Source: an uncultured Bacteroidia bacterium (lineage in GTDB: Bacteria > Bacteroidota > Bacteroidia > Bacteroidales > UBA932). Taken from it: a stretch of DNA of 64,000 nt. Every line of letters begins with the position of its first letter. Position 1 is the stretch's first letter. A model generated the notes under the pieces. That model did no database searches. It had not been told where the DNA came from and saw only the letters and a program-made list of their open reading frames with translations. Below are positions 28,686 through 36,563 of the stretch, in pieces. The stretch covers positions 1 to 64,000 of the forward strand of contig CADASN010000009.1 of the NCBI GenBank assembly GCA_902790635.1, given 5' to 3'. The position numbers were made by a program, and so were the translations under genes.

Positions 28686-29864
28686 ATGAGAAAGTTCCTG
28701 ATTATCACCGCGCTGGCCCTATGCCTGCCCACGACCCTCCCGGCCCTCGCCCAGATCAAGCCGGGAGGAAAATGGGTCATGCACGATGTGAAAATCATCA
28801 ACAAGTCCAGCAATCCGAATTACACCTACACCCCCACATCGGTCTCGTACAAAAACGAGCGGACCTATTCCTATATTGCCAACCGCAAAGGCGAAGACGG
28901 CAAGGTGCACACCATTTCGGATGTCGCGACCGTCTCCCTGTCGTGGGGAGCCCCTCCTCCCATCATCAAATCCACCGAAGAAGGGAAACTCCAGATCGGC
29001 TATGAACTGGAGACAGCGCCTGCCCTGTACGAAGACGAGGTTTACCGGCGCATGAGGCCGGCTCCCTCTTACGACCTCGACATAAAACTGATCCTCACGC
29101 GTGTGGACGGCAAATTGGGTTTCCAGAATCCGGAGTGGAGATACATGCCCAAATTGCCCGCCTGGGGGTCCGCATCCGGCCAGATTCCCCTGCTTTATTC
29201 GGGAGAAGAGTTTAGTTTCTACGGTATCGACGTGACGGACGGGAAGTGGCAGCTGGTCCTGCGCATCATGGCCAGCGTCGGAGGCTACGAGGAGGTAGAA
29301 TACGATGAGGAGAAAGAATGGCACAGCACCTATGTTATCGAGCATTACTATCGGTACGAGACCGACAAGACCAACTTCAGGCGCGTATCCGCAGGAGGCC
29401 TCACCTTCGAGCTGGACAGCGATTTCACCATTTCGGAAAGGTCGCCGCTGAATCCCGGAGAGACCCTGGTGATCGTCCCGGAAGGCAAGCGCAGCAAGAA
29501 CGACCAGATGTTCCTGATCCTGAACACGGACGTGCTTTCCGGCATCGACGTGAATGCGATTCCTGCCGAAAAACTGTCAGACATGATGAAGACAGCCGCA
29601 AATAAACTCGCAGACACGGCTGCCGGCAGCTATGAATTCACCAAGAAGTCCGAGATCAGCTACTACATGGACGGCCGGTATCCGACCGCATACACAGAGC
29701 TCAAGGGCAAGGATGCCAAGGGGAATCCCATCACCTGCCGCGTGGAGAGCAAACTGGTGAACGGGAGCGTCGTTTCCGCCTGCTCCATCGCATCCGACAA
29801 GGAGATGCTCTCCGGGATGCGGGGCATTTATGGCAAAGTCGTCTCCGCCGCCGCTGACCGCTAG
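28686..29864 (+). CDS. Exported protein joining a large-protein N-domain to a GGxTF domain
   Basis: A 392-residue exported protein with signal peptide (1-22, PALAQ). Residues about 25-225 resemble the exported domains of the large paralogues: GKWVMHDVKI at the start, SWGAPPPIIKSTEEGKLQIGYELETAP in the middle, DGKWQLVLRIMAS and a closing VIEHYYRYE. Residues about 235-392 are a GGxTF domain (AGGLTFELDSDFTISE, then a final SDKEMLSGMRGIYGKV). It looks like a soluble version of the exported sensor part. It starts two bases after the preceding stop, so the two are surely co-translated. Confidence 0.7.
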   Translation: MRKFLIITALALCLPTTLPALAQIKPGGKWVMHDVKIINKSSNPNYTYTPTSVSYKNERTYSYIANRKGEDGKVHTISDVATVSLSWGAPPPIIKSTEEGKLQIGYELETAPALYEDEVYRRMRPAPSYDLDIKLILTRVDGKLGFQNPEWRYMPKLPAWGSASGQIPLLYSGEEFSFYGIDVTDGKWQLVLRIMASVGGYEEVEYDEEKEWHSTYVIEHYYRYETDKTNFRRVSAGGLTFELDSDFTISERSPLNPGETLVIVPEGKRSKNDQMFLILNTDVLSGIDVNAIPAEKLSDMMKTAANKLADTAAGSYEFTKKSEISYYMDGRYPTAYTELKGKDAKGNPITCRVESKLVNGSVVSACSIASDKEMLSGMRGIYGKVVSAAADR

Positions 29865-29885
29865 TATGATCCAATCCCGCTGTCA

Positions 29886-32800
29886 ATGAAACGAAAAGTC
29901 CTTCCTTTCCTCCTGGTCCTGCTGGGCCTTCTGTCCACCCTGCCGCTTCCGGCGAACGAGGGTAAGTGGGTCCTGCAGAAAAACAACGTTTTGGGCGGGT
30001 CCGGCCCCAAAGCCTTCCGTTTCAAGGTCGGGAAGGCTTCCGCCACCGTAGTCTCCACCGGTTCGGCGAACGGCACTACCTTCACCTGGGTGGACCCCGC
30101 CGACGAGATCAAGTTCGGAGACGAGGCCAAGCTTGGGTTCCCGGTCGAGATCAACTGTCTCGATCCGGCGACGACCCGGCTGATGCGGAACCAGAAGATG
30201 ATGAGCCTGACCGTCACGGTCGAGATGTGGGATCCGTATGAATGCGCGGACTACACGAAGGACAACAACCCGTTCAAATGGCGGACGGAAGTGACCGAGA
30301 GCGGCATGGTGACCCGCAGGCCGGATGTGGATATGCGGGAGGAGTACTTCACCCCCACGGCAGAATCCATCCTGACCATCACGGTCGTCGCTTCGCTCAA
30401 CACGCCCATCACCATCGACGGGAAATCGGTTTCCGGACTCGTCGGAGGCAGGACTTATATTTATAAATATGTAGGGGACAAACCCATTTACGATGTAAAG
30501 AACGAAGGCAAGAAAAAGCCCGGCGAATTCGGGAAAACCACGATTCCGACCGCCCTGTTCTGGATCGGCGGCACCCTGGTGGGCGTCATCGGGGCGAACG
30601 AGATCCGCAAGGGCCTGAAGAAGAAAAAGAAAAAAGACGGCAAGGATCCCGAACCGGAGGAAGAGAAGCCCGAAAAGCATCCCAGCACCTTCCGGATGGT
30701 CCTCTACAAGGAGTTCGGCGACACGCTGACGGTAGGCGCCGAGCCGAAAGTCGTAGGCGCCCGCATCGAAGAGCAGACCCACGACGGACGGATCGTGGAT
30801 CGGCCGGACCTGTCCCGCACGATCCGCATCCTCGAAGGCGAAAACATCCAGCTGCTCTCCACGGGTTTTGACGGCAAATATATGTCCGGATCCATCTGCG
30901 TGTCGGAGCCGAAGCAGTCGGCTATCCCGCCCAAGGGGACGGTCATCTTCTACTTCGAGACGCCCACCGGCATCCTGCGCAACCACGTGGAATTCTATAT
31001 CGAAGACAGCAAGAGAATCGTTTTCACCCAGCAGAACATCACCTTCGTAGCCGGGCACCAGAGCGCTGAGACCGTCTATTTCTATGTAGTCGGCCTCGGC
31101 AACGAACCCGTCTTCGATGTCAAGTTGGAGGATGGCAAGAATAAATCTTTCGAGATCATCTCCCACGTCCGGCCCGACAAGGAAGGATCCTGGAGCGTAG
31201 ACCTGAAGGACTGCCTGACGGAGATTCCCGAGCAGATGGCCGGCAATATGGACAACTGCTATCTCGCCGTCACGGCCAAACAGATCCTCAAGGACGGCGA
31301 GCGGGAGATCACCGAACGCCTGCCCGTCCACCGCTTCTACGAAGGCCTGCGCATGGTCGTCGATCACGTCAAGGCCTACGCCGTCGTGGCGGGCACCGAG
31401 TCCATCAACTGCACGGAGGAGATTCTCAAGAGCCAGAACCAGATCCTGAGAGAGAACCAGAGCCTGAAAGGCATGGCGAACTGGGACGAGAGCGATGTGT
31501 CCATCGTCCCCGCCCACACCCGGCTGGAGCTGACGCTCTTCGCCTGGAACAAAGAGAAAAACATGATCGGTTCGCCCTCACCTCAGGACATCAATATCGT
31601 CTTCGAGGATGTGAGCGAGTCGCTGGAATGGTTCGGCAAGAAGGGGGCCGAGATCACCGAGCCGGTCCGGGCGCTGGGCTTCAAGGTGGAACAGTTCGGT
31701 ATCGACTCCCGACCGATCAGCCAGCGTTCCGACGTGTCGGGACACACGATGACCTATGTTTATGAGATCATCCCTTCGGCCATCATGGTGCCGCCCAACC
31801 GCTGCAAGGTCGCCATCACGGCCACCGCTTCCTACGATGGACGCACCTTCGAGGACAAGCAGACGCTGATGGTTATCTCGATGCCTATGCGCTATGCGCC
31901 GGACATGGAGTCTCTCACCAATATGATGAAATTCGATGCGCAGGTCCAGGACAGGCTGGTGATGATGATTACCAAGCTGACGAACCTGCCCCAGGCGCCC
32001 CAGTTCAATGCCCTGATCTGCAAATGCCGCCTGATGCTCGACTCCTTCGACGAGCGTTTCGGATTCTATATGCCGGACTTCTACACCGCCAAGTCGCTCT
32101 ATCTGCGCACGATGCGGGGCGAGATCGGTCCCCTGTATGTCGCCGAGCACACGTATTGCTGGGAAGAAGTGTATTTCGGAGATGCTTTCAACATGTGTAT
32201 GGAGACCTTTGAGGAGCACGAACCGAAGACCGTCATGGGCCGGATACTGCTCGGCATCGTCACGCTGGGCTACTCGGAGATCCTTTACTACACGCCGAAA
32301 CGCTTCCTGCTCGAATGTCAGAAAGCCGGCGAGAACTACGACAACAATTTCTTCGACAATTTTGCGGTAGGCGCTAAGTTCGCTTACTTCGAGGCGTGCC
32401 AGAACTGGGCCGGGCAGAAAGTGATCGGCGGAGCCATGAGCGAGATTTCCTCCACCCAGTTCGGCCAGGCGCTCAAGGAGATGGCCCATGAGATCCACCG
32501 GGACATCCGGTCCGTCGAGCGGAGTCTCTGCAAGAACTATTCTTCCATCAACTTCGTCAGCAAGCTGGCCCGCAACGGCCGCAAACTTGCCCAGATGAAA
32601 ATCGACGGAAGCAAGCTCGGTTTGAAAAAGCTGGAAATCGGCAAATACAAGATGGAGTCTTCCCCCGACCTGAAGGAGCTGAAAGCCATCGCCGACCGGG
32701 CCCAGAAACTGGGCGAAGCCAAGGTCAAGCAGTTCATCAAGGCCTGCCAGGACCCGAACATCCCGCCCGAAGAACTCAAGAAACTGGTGCTCTCCATCCA

Positions 32801-33806
32801 GTGCGACCACTACGCCAAGACCTATCTTAACTCCGCCAAGGTCATCGACAAATACCGCTTCCGCTTCACCACGGAGAATACGATCCTGCACGAGAACGTG
32901 AAGCGGGCGCTCAAGAAGCAGCTGGCGAAGGATTTCAACGTACACGAGTCCCAGATCACCTTCTTCGAGGCCACGGGCAATGCGACCAAGGTCAATGCCG
33001 TCAATTGCAAGAAAATCGGCATGGACCACGACTATACCATCCGGGTCAACGGCAAAGACCTGCCCGAGGAAGTGGCCGGCCGTTACTGGAACGACGAATA
33101 CTGCTACCAGGCCACCGGCAGCAGGAACTTCTCGCCCTGGGATGCCGACAAGCTGGCCTACCAGGCCGAACAGACCGCCGTCTCCAACATAGGCCCCGAA
33201 TCCTTCGGGTCTGACGTGAAGAAAGTGATCGATCCCAAGGGAACCGCCACGGAAGCCTTCGACGATGCGCAGTTGGTCCAGGATGTCCAGACCTACAAGA
33301 TCCGGGAGCCGCTTAACAAGTTTGAAGAATATATGAGGAAGGCCTCCCAGGCCCCGGATCCGCAATGGAGAGAGGCATTCGAGGCCGAAGCCTTGAAGAA
33401 ACTGCGCGAAGCCTGCCGACAGCTGCCCAAGGGAATGGACCGCACCATGGAGAGCAAACTGCAGGTGGTCGCGGACTGGGGCAAACTCGACAAACTCAAT
33501 CCGGAGAAGCTCCGCGCTGCATACGAACTCCGCGGACGCATCGAGCATATGCTTTCCCGCACCAGCGAAGGCGACAGCAAGGCGCTGGTCGAGCTATATG
33601 CCTCTTACCAGATGGACGGGAAGTCTCTCGGCAAGGAAGCGGAGAAAGCTTTCTCGCTCATCACGGAGGTGGACGAGATCATCGCGAAAGGCCCGGACCC
33701 TTCCAATTATATCAGGATCAGGGAAGAAGACGTGGAGCGGGCTGTTGTCCAGTCCATCAAAGGCGGCTTCCATGAGAAACTGGACAACGATTCAGACTGG
33801 TGTTAA
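29886..33806 (+). CDS. Large single-span membrane protein, array paralogue 3 (divergent)
   Basis: A 1306-residue divergent paralogue of the genes at 19352 and 23454. Signal peptide (1-23, PLPAN), an exported domain beginning GKWVLQKNN, span (about 222-240), linker KKKKKKDG then Glu-rich. Next is the beta module STFRMVLYKEFGDTL with GARIEEQTHDG, further beta domains, a helical region (about 670-960) unusually rich in Cys, and the C-terminal domain with EATGN, KKIGMDHDYT (Asp1047 and Asp1049) and FGSDVKKVIDPKG. The C-terminal 130 residues differ from the other two. Keeping the ATGN and DxD motifs despite wide divergence marks them as functional. Confidence 0.78.
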   Translation: MKRKVLPFLLVLLGLLSTLPLPANEGKWVLQKNNVLGGSGPKAFRFKVGKASATVVSTGSANGTTFTWVDPADEIKFGDEAKLGFPVEINCLDPATTRLMRNQKMMSLTVTVEMWDPYECADYTKDNNPFKWRTEVTESGMVTRRPDVDMREEYFTPTAESILTITVVASLNTPITIDGKSVSGLVGGRTYIYKYVGDKPIYDVKNEGKKKPGEFGKTTIPTALFWIGGTLVGVIGANEIRKGLKKKKKKDGKDPEPEEEKPEKHPSTFRMVLYKEFGDTLTVGAEPKVVGARIEEQTHDGRIVDRPDLSRTIRILEGENIQLLSTGFDGKYMSGSICVSEPKQSAIPPKGTVIFYFETPTGILRNHVEFYIEDSKRIVFTQQNITFVAGHQSAETVYFYVVGLGNEPVFDVKLEDGKNKSFEIISHVRPDKEGSWSVDLKDCLTEIPEQMAGNMDNCYLAVTAKQILKDGEREITERLPVHRFYEGLRMVVDHVKAYAVVAGTESINCTEEILKSQNQILRENQSLKGMANWDESDVSIVPAHTRLELTLFAWNKEKNMIGSPSPQDINIVFEDVSESLEWFGKKGAEITEPVRALGFKVEQFGIDSRPISQRSDVSGHTMTYVYEIIPSAIMVPPNRCKVAITATASYDGRTFEDKQTLMVISMPMRYAPDMESLTNMMKFDAQVQDRLVMMITKLTNLPQAPQFNALICKCRLMLDSFDERFGFYMPDFYTAKSLYLRTMRGEIGPLYVAEHTYCWEEVYFGDAFNMCMETFEEHEPKTVMGRILLGIVTLGYSEILYYTPKRFLLECQKAGENYDNNFFDNFAVGAKFAYFEACQNWAGQKVIGGAMSEISSTQFGQALKEMAHEIHRDIRSVERSLCKNYSSINFVSKLARNGRKLAQMKIDGSKLGLKKLEIGKYKMESSPDLKELKAIADRAQKLGEAKVKQFIKACQDPNIPPEELKKLVLSIQCDHYAKTYLNSAKVIDKYRFRFTTENTILHENVKRALKKQLAKDFNVHESQITFFEATGNATKVNAVNCKKIGMDHDYTIRVNGKDLPEEVAGRYWNDEYCYQATGSRNFSPWDADKLAYQAEQTAVSNIGPESFGSDVKKVIDPKGTATEAFDDAQLVQDVQTYKIREPLNKFEEYMRKASQAPDPQWREAFEAEALKKLREACRQLPKGMDRTMESKLQVVADWGKLDKLNPEKLRAAYELRGRIEHMLSRTSEGDSKALVELYASYQMDGKSLGKEAEKAFSLITEVDEIIAKGPDPSNYIRIREEDVERAVVQSIKGGFHEKLDNDSDWC

Positions 33807-33833
33807 TGAATGATTAATGATATATAATTGATT

Positions 33834-34304
33834 ATGGCTTTTTGTTCAAAATGCGGCGCCAACCTGCCTGACGGCGCCAGATTCTGCAACGTCTGCGGCG
33901 CACCGCAGAACAATGCTCCGGCACAGCCGTACCAACAACCTTATCAGCAACCTCAACCCTATCAGCAGGCACCGCCGTACCAGCAGCCTCAATACTTCCA
34001 GCAGGCTCCGCCGGTGCAGCCTTATCAGCAGGCACCACAGGCCCAAAGGCCTCCCAGGAAGAAGAAACGCGGTGGTTTTATCCGGCTTCTCCTGTTCCTG
34101 ATCCTGATTGGCGGCGGCTACTTCGGCTACAAGTGGATGAAGGATCAAGGCCTTTTCGATATGGGCAAGGATCCGCTTCCGCGCGAGAATGTCTTCCCCG
34201 ATGATACGGACTATCCGGGAGAAACGGACTACTACGACAACGCTGAAGACGAAGGCGATTACTCCTCCATCCGGGATTTCCTCCTCGGCGGGGGTGATGA
34301 CTAG
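33834..34304 (+). CDS. Zinc-ribbon protein with Gln/Pro-rich linker, membrane span and acidic tail
   Basis: A 156-residue protein closing the array: zinc ribbon CSKCG/CNVCG (residues 1-25), a Tyr/Gln/Pro repeat region (about 30-70), basic patch RPPRKKKRGG, one membrane span (FIRLLLFLILIGGGYFGY, about 82-98) and an acidic tail of about 55 residues rich in Asp/Glu. It is close to the gene at 18647 but has a tail beyond the membrane. An ATG two codons upstream is a possible alternative start. It ends 5 bases before the convergent HTH gene. Confidence 0.7.
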   Translation: MAFCSKCGANLPDGARFCNVCGAPQNNAPAQPYQQPYQQPQPYQQAPPYQQPQYFQQAPPVQPYQQAPQAQRPPRKKKRGGFIRLLLFLILIGGGYFGYKWMKDQGLFDMGKDPLPRENVFPDDTDYPGETDYYDNAEDEGDYSSIRDFLLGGGDD

Positions 34305-34309
34305 TATTA

Positions 34310-34510
34310 TCAATCATTCTCATCCAGCTCGAAGATAGCATCGGTCGGCTTGCCGAAATACCGTGCTATCTTCAGGGCAAGTACAGTGGACGGAACGTAC
34401 TTGCCGGATTCGATGGAATTGATGGTGTTGCGGCTGACCCCGATGGCGTCGGCCAGTTGCTGCTGGGTTATATCCAGGATGGCGCGCTCTACCCTTACCG
34501 TGTTTTTCAT
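34310..34510 (-). CDS. Small XRE-family HTH regulator
   Basis: A 66-residue DNA-binding protein that is almost only a helix-turn-helix: MKNTVRVERAILDITQQQLA, then GVSRNTINSIESGKYVPS and KIARYFGKPTDAIFEL. It resembles the stand-alone Cro/CI-type regulators often paired with a membrane protein gene. The ATG overlaps the end of the upstream membrane protein gene by 4 bases, so the pair is translationally coupled. The chosen start excludes a longer frame that runs out of phase through the membrane gene. Targets unknown; self-regulation is likely for such pairs. Confidence 0.88.
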   Translation of the reverse strand: MKNTVRVERAILDITQQQLADAIGVSRNTINSIESGKYVPSTVLALKIARYFGKPTDAIFELDEND

Positions 34511-34980
34511 AAGCCTTGTCCTTTGCGGGTACTGCGAAGCATCCCCTTGAATAACAGATAGTAAAGTGCCACGGCTACGAATGGGAGCAGCATTTGCACC
34601 ACATTTTTCACCTGAAACAGGACCGCAGGGAGATCTCCCTTCCGGAACCCGTGTGCAAAGGCGGCGAGAATGAAGAGAACTATCAGGAGAACGAAGCAGA
34701 CATAGGCGGTAATACCCACTGCCTTCAGCCGGTATTGTGCGATCATCTCGTCCTCGACTTTTTCCTTTGAGAGGCAGATGAAAAATGCCGAAAGGGCCAG
34801 TACGATATAGGAGACCATCGTGATGAACCGGCTGTTGTCGTTGACCGTGGCGAACAGATGAGTCTCCCGGAAACAGGAATACAGAATCTGGTAGAAGCCG
34901 TACATCAGCGGGATGAGCAGCAGGATCCACCAGCCTATTTTCTGGCAGGCGTGAGGCATAAGGATACTTTTCTTATTCAT
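34507..34980 (-). CDS. Four-span membrane protein, partner of the HTH regulator
   Basis: A 157-residue integral membrane protein of unknown function with about four membrane spans: WWILLLIPLMYGFYQIL, FITMVSYIVLALSAFFICL, ITAYVCFVLLIVLFILAAF and VVQMLLPFVAVALYYLLF. The start MNKKSILM was chosen because it lies 27 bases after a full promoter; the longer frame would begin inside the promoter region. Small HTH plus membrane protein pairs of this type are widespread and poorly understood. Confidence 0.75.
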   Translation of the reverse strand: MNKKSILMPHACQKIGWWILLLIPLMYGFYQILYSCFRETHLFATVNDNSRFITMVSYIVLALSAFFICLSKEKVEDEMIAQYRLKAVGITAYVCFVLLIVLFILAAFAHGFRKGDLPAVLFQVKNVVQMLLPFVAVALYYLLFKGMLRSTRKGQGL

Positions 34981-35007
34981 AGTGCAATCTGATTTGTTTT
35001 CTGGATG

Positions 35008-35038
35008 CAAAGGTAAGTATATTTTTCATAATGACAAA
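35008..35038 (-). promoter_or_regulatory. Promoter of the membrane protein/HTH pair
   Basis: Minus-strand -7 box TACCTTTG (35008-35015) and -33 box TTTG (35035-35038) with a 19-base spacer, the same layout as both tRNA promoters. Confidence 0.75.
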
Positions 35039-35074
35039 TAAACTTTACATTTTTCCAAGAAAAATTGTACGGGA

Positions 35075-35105
35075 TTGGATTTTTAGCGCAGAATATATAA
35101 CTTTG
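35075..35105 (+). promoter_or_regulatory. Promoter of the TlpA-like gene
   Basis: -33 TTG (35075-35077) and -7 TAACTTTG (35098-35105), 20-base spacer; the ATG is 31 bases on. Confidence 0.65.
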
Positions 35106-35136
35106 GTTTTGACAACCATTCGCAATCTGTAAATAT

Positions 35137-36177
35137 ATGAAAACGAACTTTTTGTACCTGGCCGCCGCACTGCTGCTGGCAGGTTGTACATCCAAGTCTT
35201 TTACCCTTACCTGTGACATGTCTCCCATGCTGGCCATGTACCAGGAGGGCTCGACGGTTGACTCCGTCCTGGTCCAGTATATGCTGCCCGACGGCGAGTA
35301 TGCGACCCTTGGCCGGGCTGAAGTAACGGAAAGCATTGCGCACTATTCAGGAAAGATTGACAAGCCAGAGCTTGGGAAATTGCAATTCTTCATGATGGTG
35401 CCGGGGGGAACCGGCTCTTCCGAGTGCAATTTGATTATCGAACCAGGGGATATCTCCACGGACGAGAAGCTCACTTTCCATGGTTCCAAGGGAAACGATG
35501 CCGTGAATGCCGCTCTGGACAAACTTGCGTTGTGCGCCGATGACCCGCAGGCCGTCCAGGCCCTGTTCGAAGACCTCCAAAGCAGGCACGGCGACGTGGC
35601 GACGGCGGTCTGTTTTGCCAAGTCTATCTCGCTGTTGGGTTTGGAACGTTGGGCCGATATGCTGGAATCGATGAGCGACGGTGTCAGGAATCATCCGTAT
35701 ATCAAGAATTTATCCAAGAGCGTCAACAAGGCGCTTACTGCCCAGCACGCCCAGGAAGCTATGTCTCCGGGAGCACAATACAGGGATTTCCAGGGAACAT
35801 GGGAAGGGAAAGAGTATAAACTGTCTGACTTCGTAAGCCGTGGCAAGTATGTCCTTGTTGATTTCTGGGCCTCCTGGTGCAACCCTTGTCGCAAGGAGAT
35901 TCCGAACATCATCCGCACATACAACAAGTATAAAGGCAAAGGTCTTGAAGTAATCGGCGTCGCCGTCTCCGACAAGCCGGAAGATACGGCCAAGGCAGTG
36001 AAGGAACTGGGGATCAACTATACCGTGTTTAACGAAACGGACGACAGCGCGTCAGCGGCATATGGCATACAGTCCATACCGCAAATACTCCTCATTGGCC
36101 CTGATGGCACCATCCTCAAGCAGGACCTCCGTGGCGAGAATATCGCCGACGCCGTGAAGGAGGCGCTGGGGCTCTAG
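35137..36177 (+). CDS. TlpA/ResA-like thioredoxin-domain lipoprotein
   Basis: A 346-residue lipoprotein (lipobox LLAGC, Cys17). The N-terminal half looks like the DUF4369 domain that precedes thioredoxin domains in Bacteroidota. The C-terminal thioredoxin fold (about 205-346) has the redox motif WCNPC (Cys248 and Cys251) and a cis-proline in SIPQILLI. It probably works as a periplasmic disulfide reductase, for example in cytochrome c maturation or thiol repair; the substrate cannot be told. It has its own promoter and stands alone. Confidence 0.88.
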   Translation: MKTNFLYLAAALLLAGCTSKSFTLTCDMSPMLAMYQEGSTVDSVLVQYMLPDGEYATLGRAEVTESIAHYSGKIDKPELGKLQFFMMVPGGTGSSECNLIIEPGDISTDEKLTFHGSKGNDAVNAALDKLALCADDPQAVQALFEDLQSRHGDVATAVCFAKSISLLGLERWADMLESMSDGVRNHPYIKNLSKSVNKALTAQHAQEAMSPGAQYRDFQGTWEGKEYKLSDFVSRGKYVLVDFWASWCNPCRKEIPNIIRTYNKYKGKGLEVIGVAVSDKPEDTAKAVKELGINYTVFNETDDSASAAYGIQSIPQILLIGPDGTILKQDLRGENIADAVKEALGL

Positions 36178-36215
36178 GCCCGCACCCTATTTTGTCCTTC
36201 CGGCTCTGAGCCGTC

Positions 36216-36308
36216 AGGCCGACCGAAGGGGGACGGCGCAGCCGTGCGGGGGAATCCTTTCCCCCGTCGCCCCTGGGGGCAGCCGCGAAGCGGCGGGGGT
36301 CGAAGGAG
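36216..36308. repeat. Dispersed repeat of about 95 bp, copy B (downstream of tRNA-His)
   Basis: Second copy of the element at 758-852, sharing AGGCCGACCGAAGGGGGACG and GCGGGGGAATCCTTTCCCCC. Differences are small base changes and short indels. It again lies beyond the 3' end of a minus-strand tRNA. Confidence 0.75.
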
Positions 36309-36309
36309 C

Positions 36310-36333
36310 AGCGCTGGGCGGCAGCCCAGCGCT
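36310..36333. repeat. 10-bp perfect hairpin next to repeat copy B
   Basis: AGCGCTGGGC pairs perfectly with 36324-36333 around a 4-base loop. It sits between repeat copy B and the antisense arm of the tRNA-His trailer hairpin. Confidence 0.7.
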
Positions 36334-36388
36334 CGCGCCCCCAAGCAAAAAAGCCTCCCGAAAGGGAGGCCGTTTGCTTGGGGGTGCG
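36334..36388 (-). repeat. Inverted repeat that includes the 3' end of tRNA-His
   Basis: Arms 36334-36349 and 36373-36388 are complementary over 16 bases with one mismatch. The right arm covers 36383-36388, the last six bases of the tRNA. A terminator hairpin lies inside it. Confidence 0.75.
36347..36370 (-). terminator. Terminator after tRNA-His
   Basis: On the minus strand a 7-bp stem GCCTCCC with loop TTTC is followed by six T, 13 bases after the tRNA 3' end. Confidence 0.8.
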
Positions 36389-36456
36389 ATATCGGGCTCG
36401 AACCGATGACACCCAGAACCACAATCTGGTGCTCTACCAACTGAACTAATCGCACC
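36383..36456 (-). tRNA. tRNA-His, anticodon GTG
   Basis: Minus-strand cloverleaf with acceptor GTGCGAT/ATCGCAC, anticodon loop containing GTG, and T-loop GGTTCGAGCC. The extra G at position -1 opposite C73, the identity element of histidine tRNA, is encoded. CCA is not encoded. Confidence 0.95.
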
Positions 36457-36473
36457 GTTTTCAGAAGGAGTGA

Positions 36474-36503
36474 CAAAGGTACAAAAATATTTTGTGTATG
36501 CAA
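36474..36503 (-). promoter_or_regulatory. Promoter of tRNA-His
   Basis: Minus-strand -7 box TACCTTTG (36474-36481), identical to that of tRNA-fMet, and TTG (36501-36503) after a 19-base spacer. Confidence 0.75.
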
Positions 36504-36524
36504 GGGCGGGACAAATAAATTTAT

Positions 36525-36532
36525 TATCTTTG
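36525..36532 (+). promoter_or_regulatory. -7 box of the oadA-like gene
   Basis: TATCTTTG, 31 bases before the ATG. The -33 position has no clear TTTG. Confidence 0.55.
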
Positions 36533-36563
36533 TGAGATTGCAATCTTGACCAATTACCGAATT

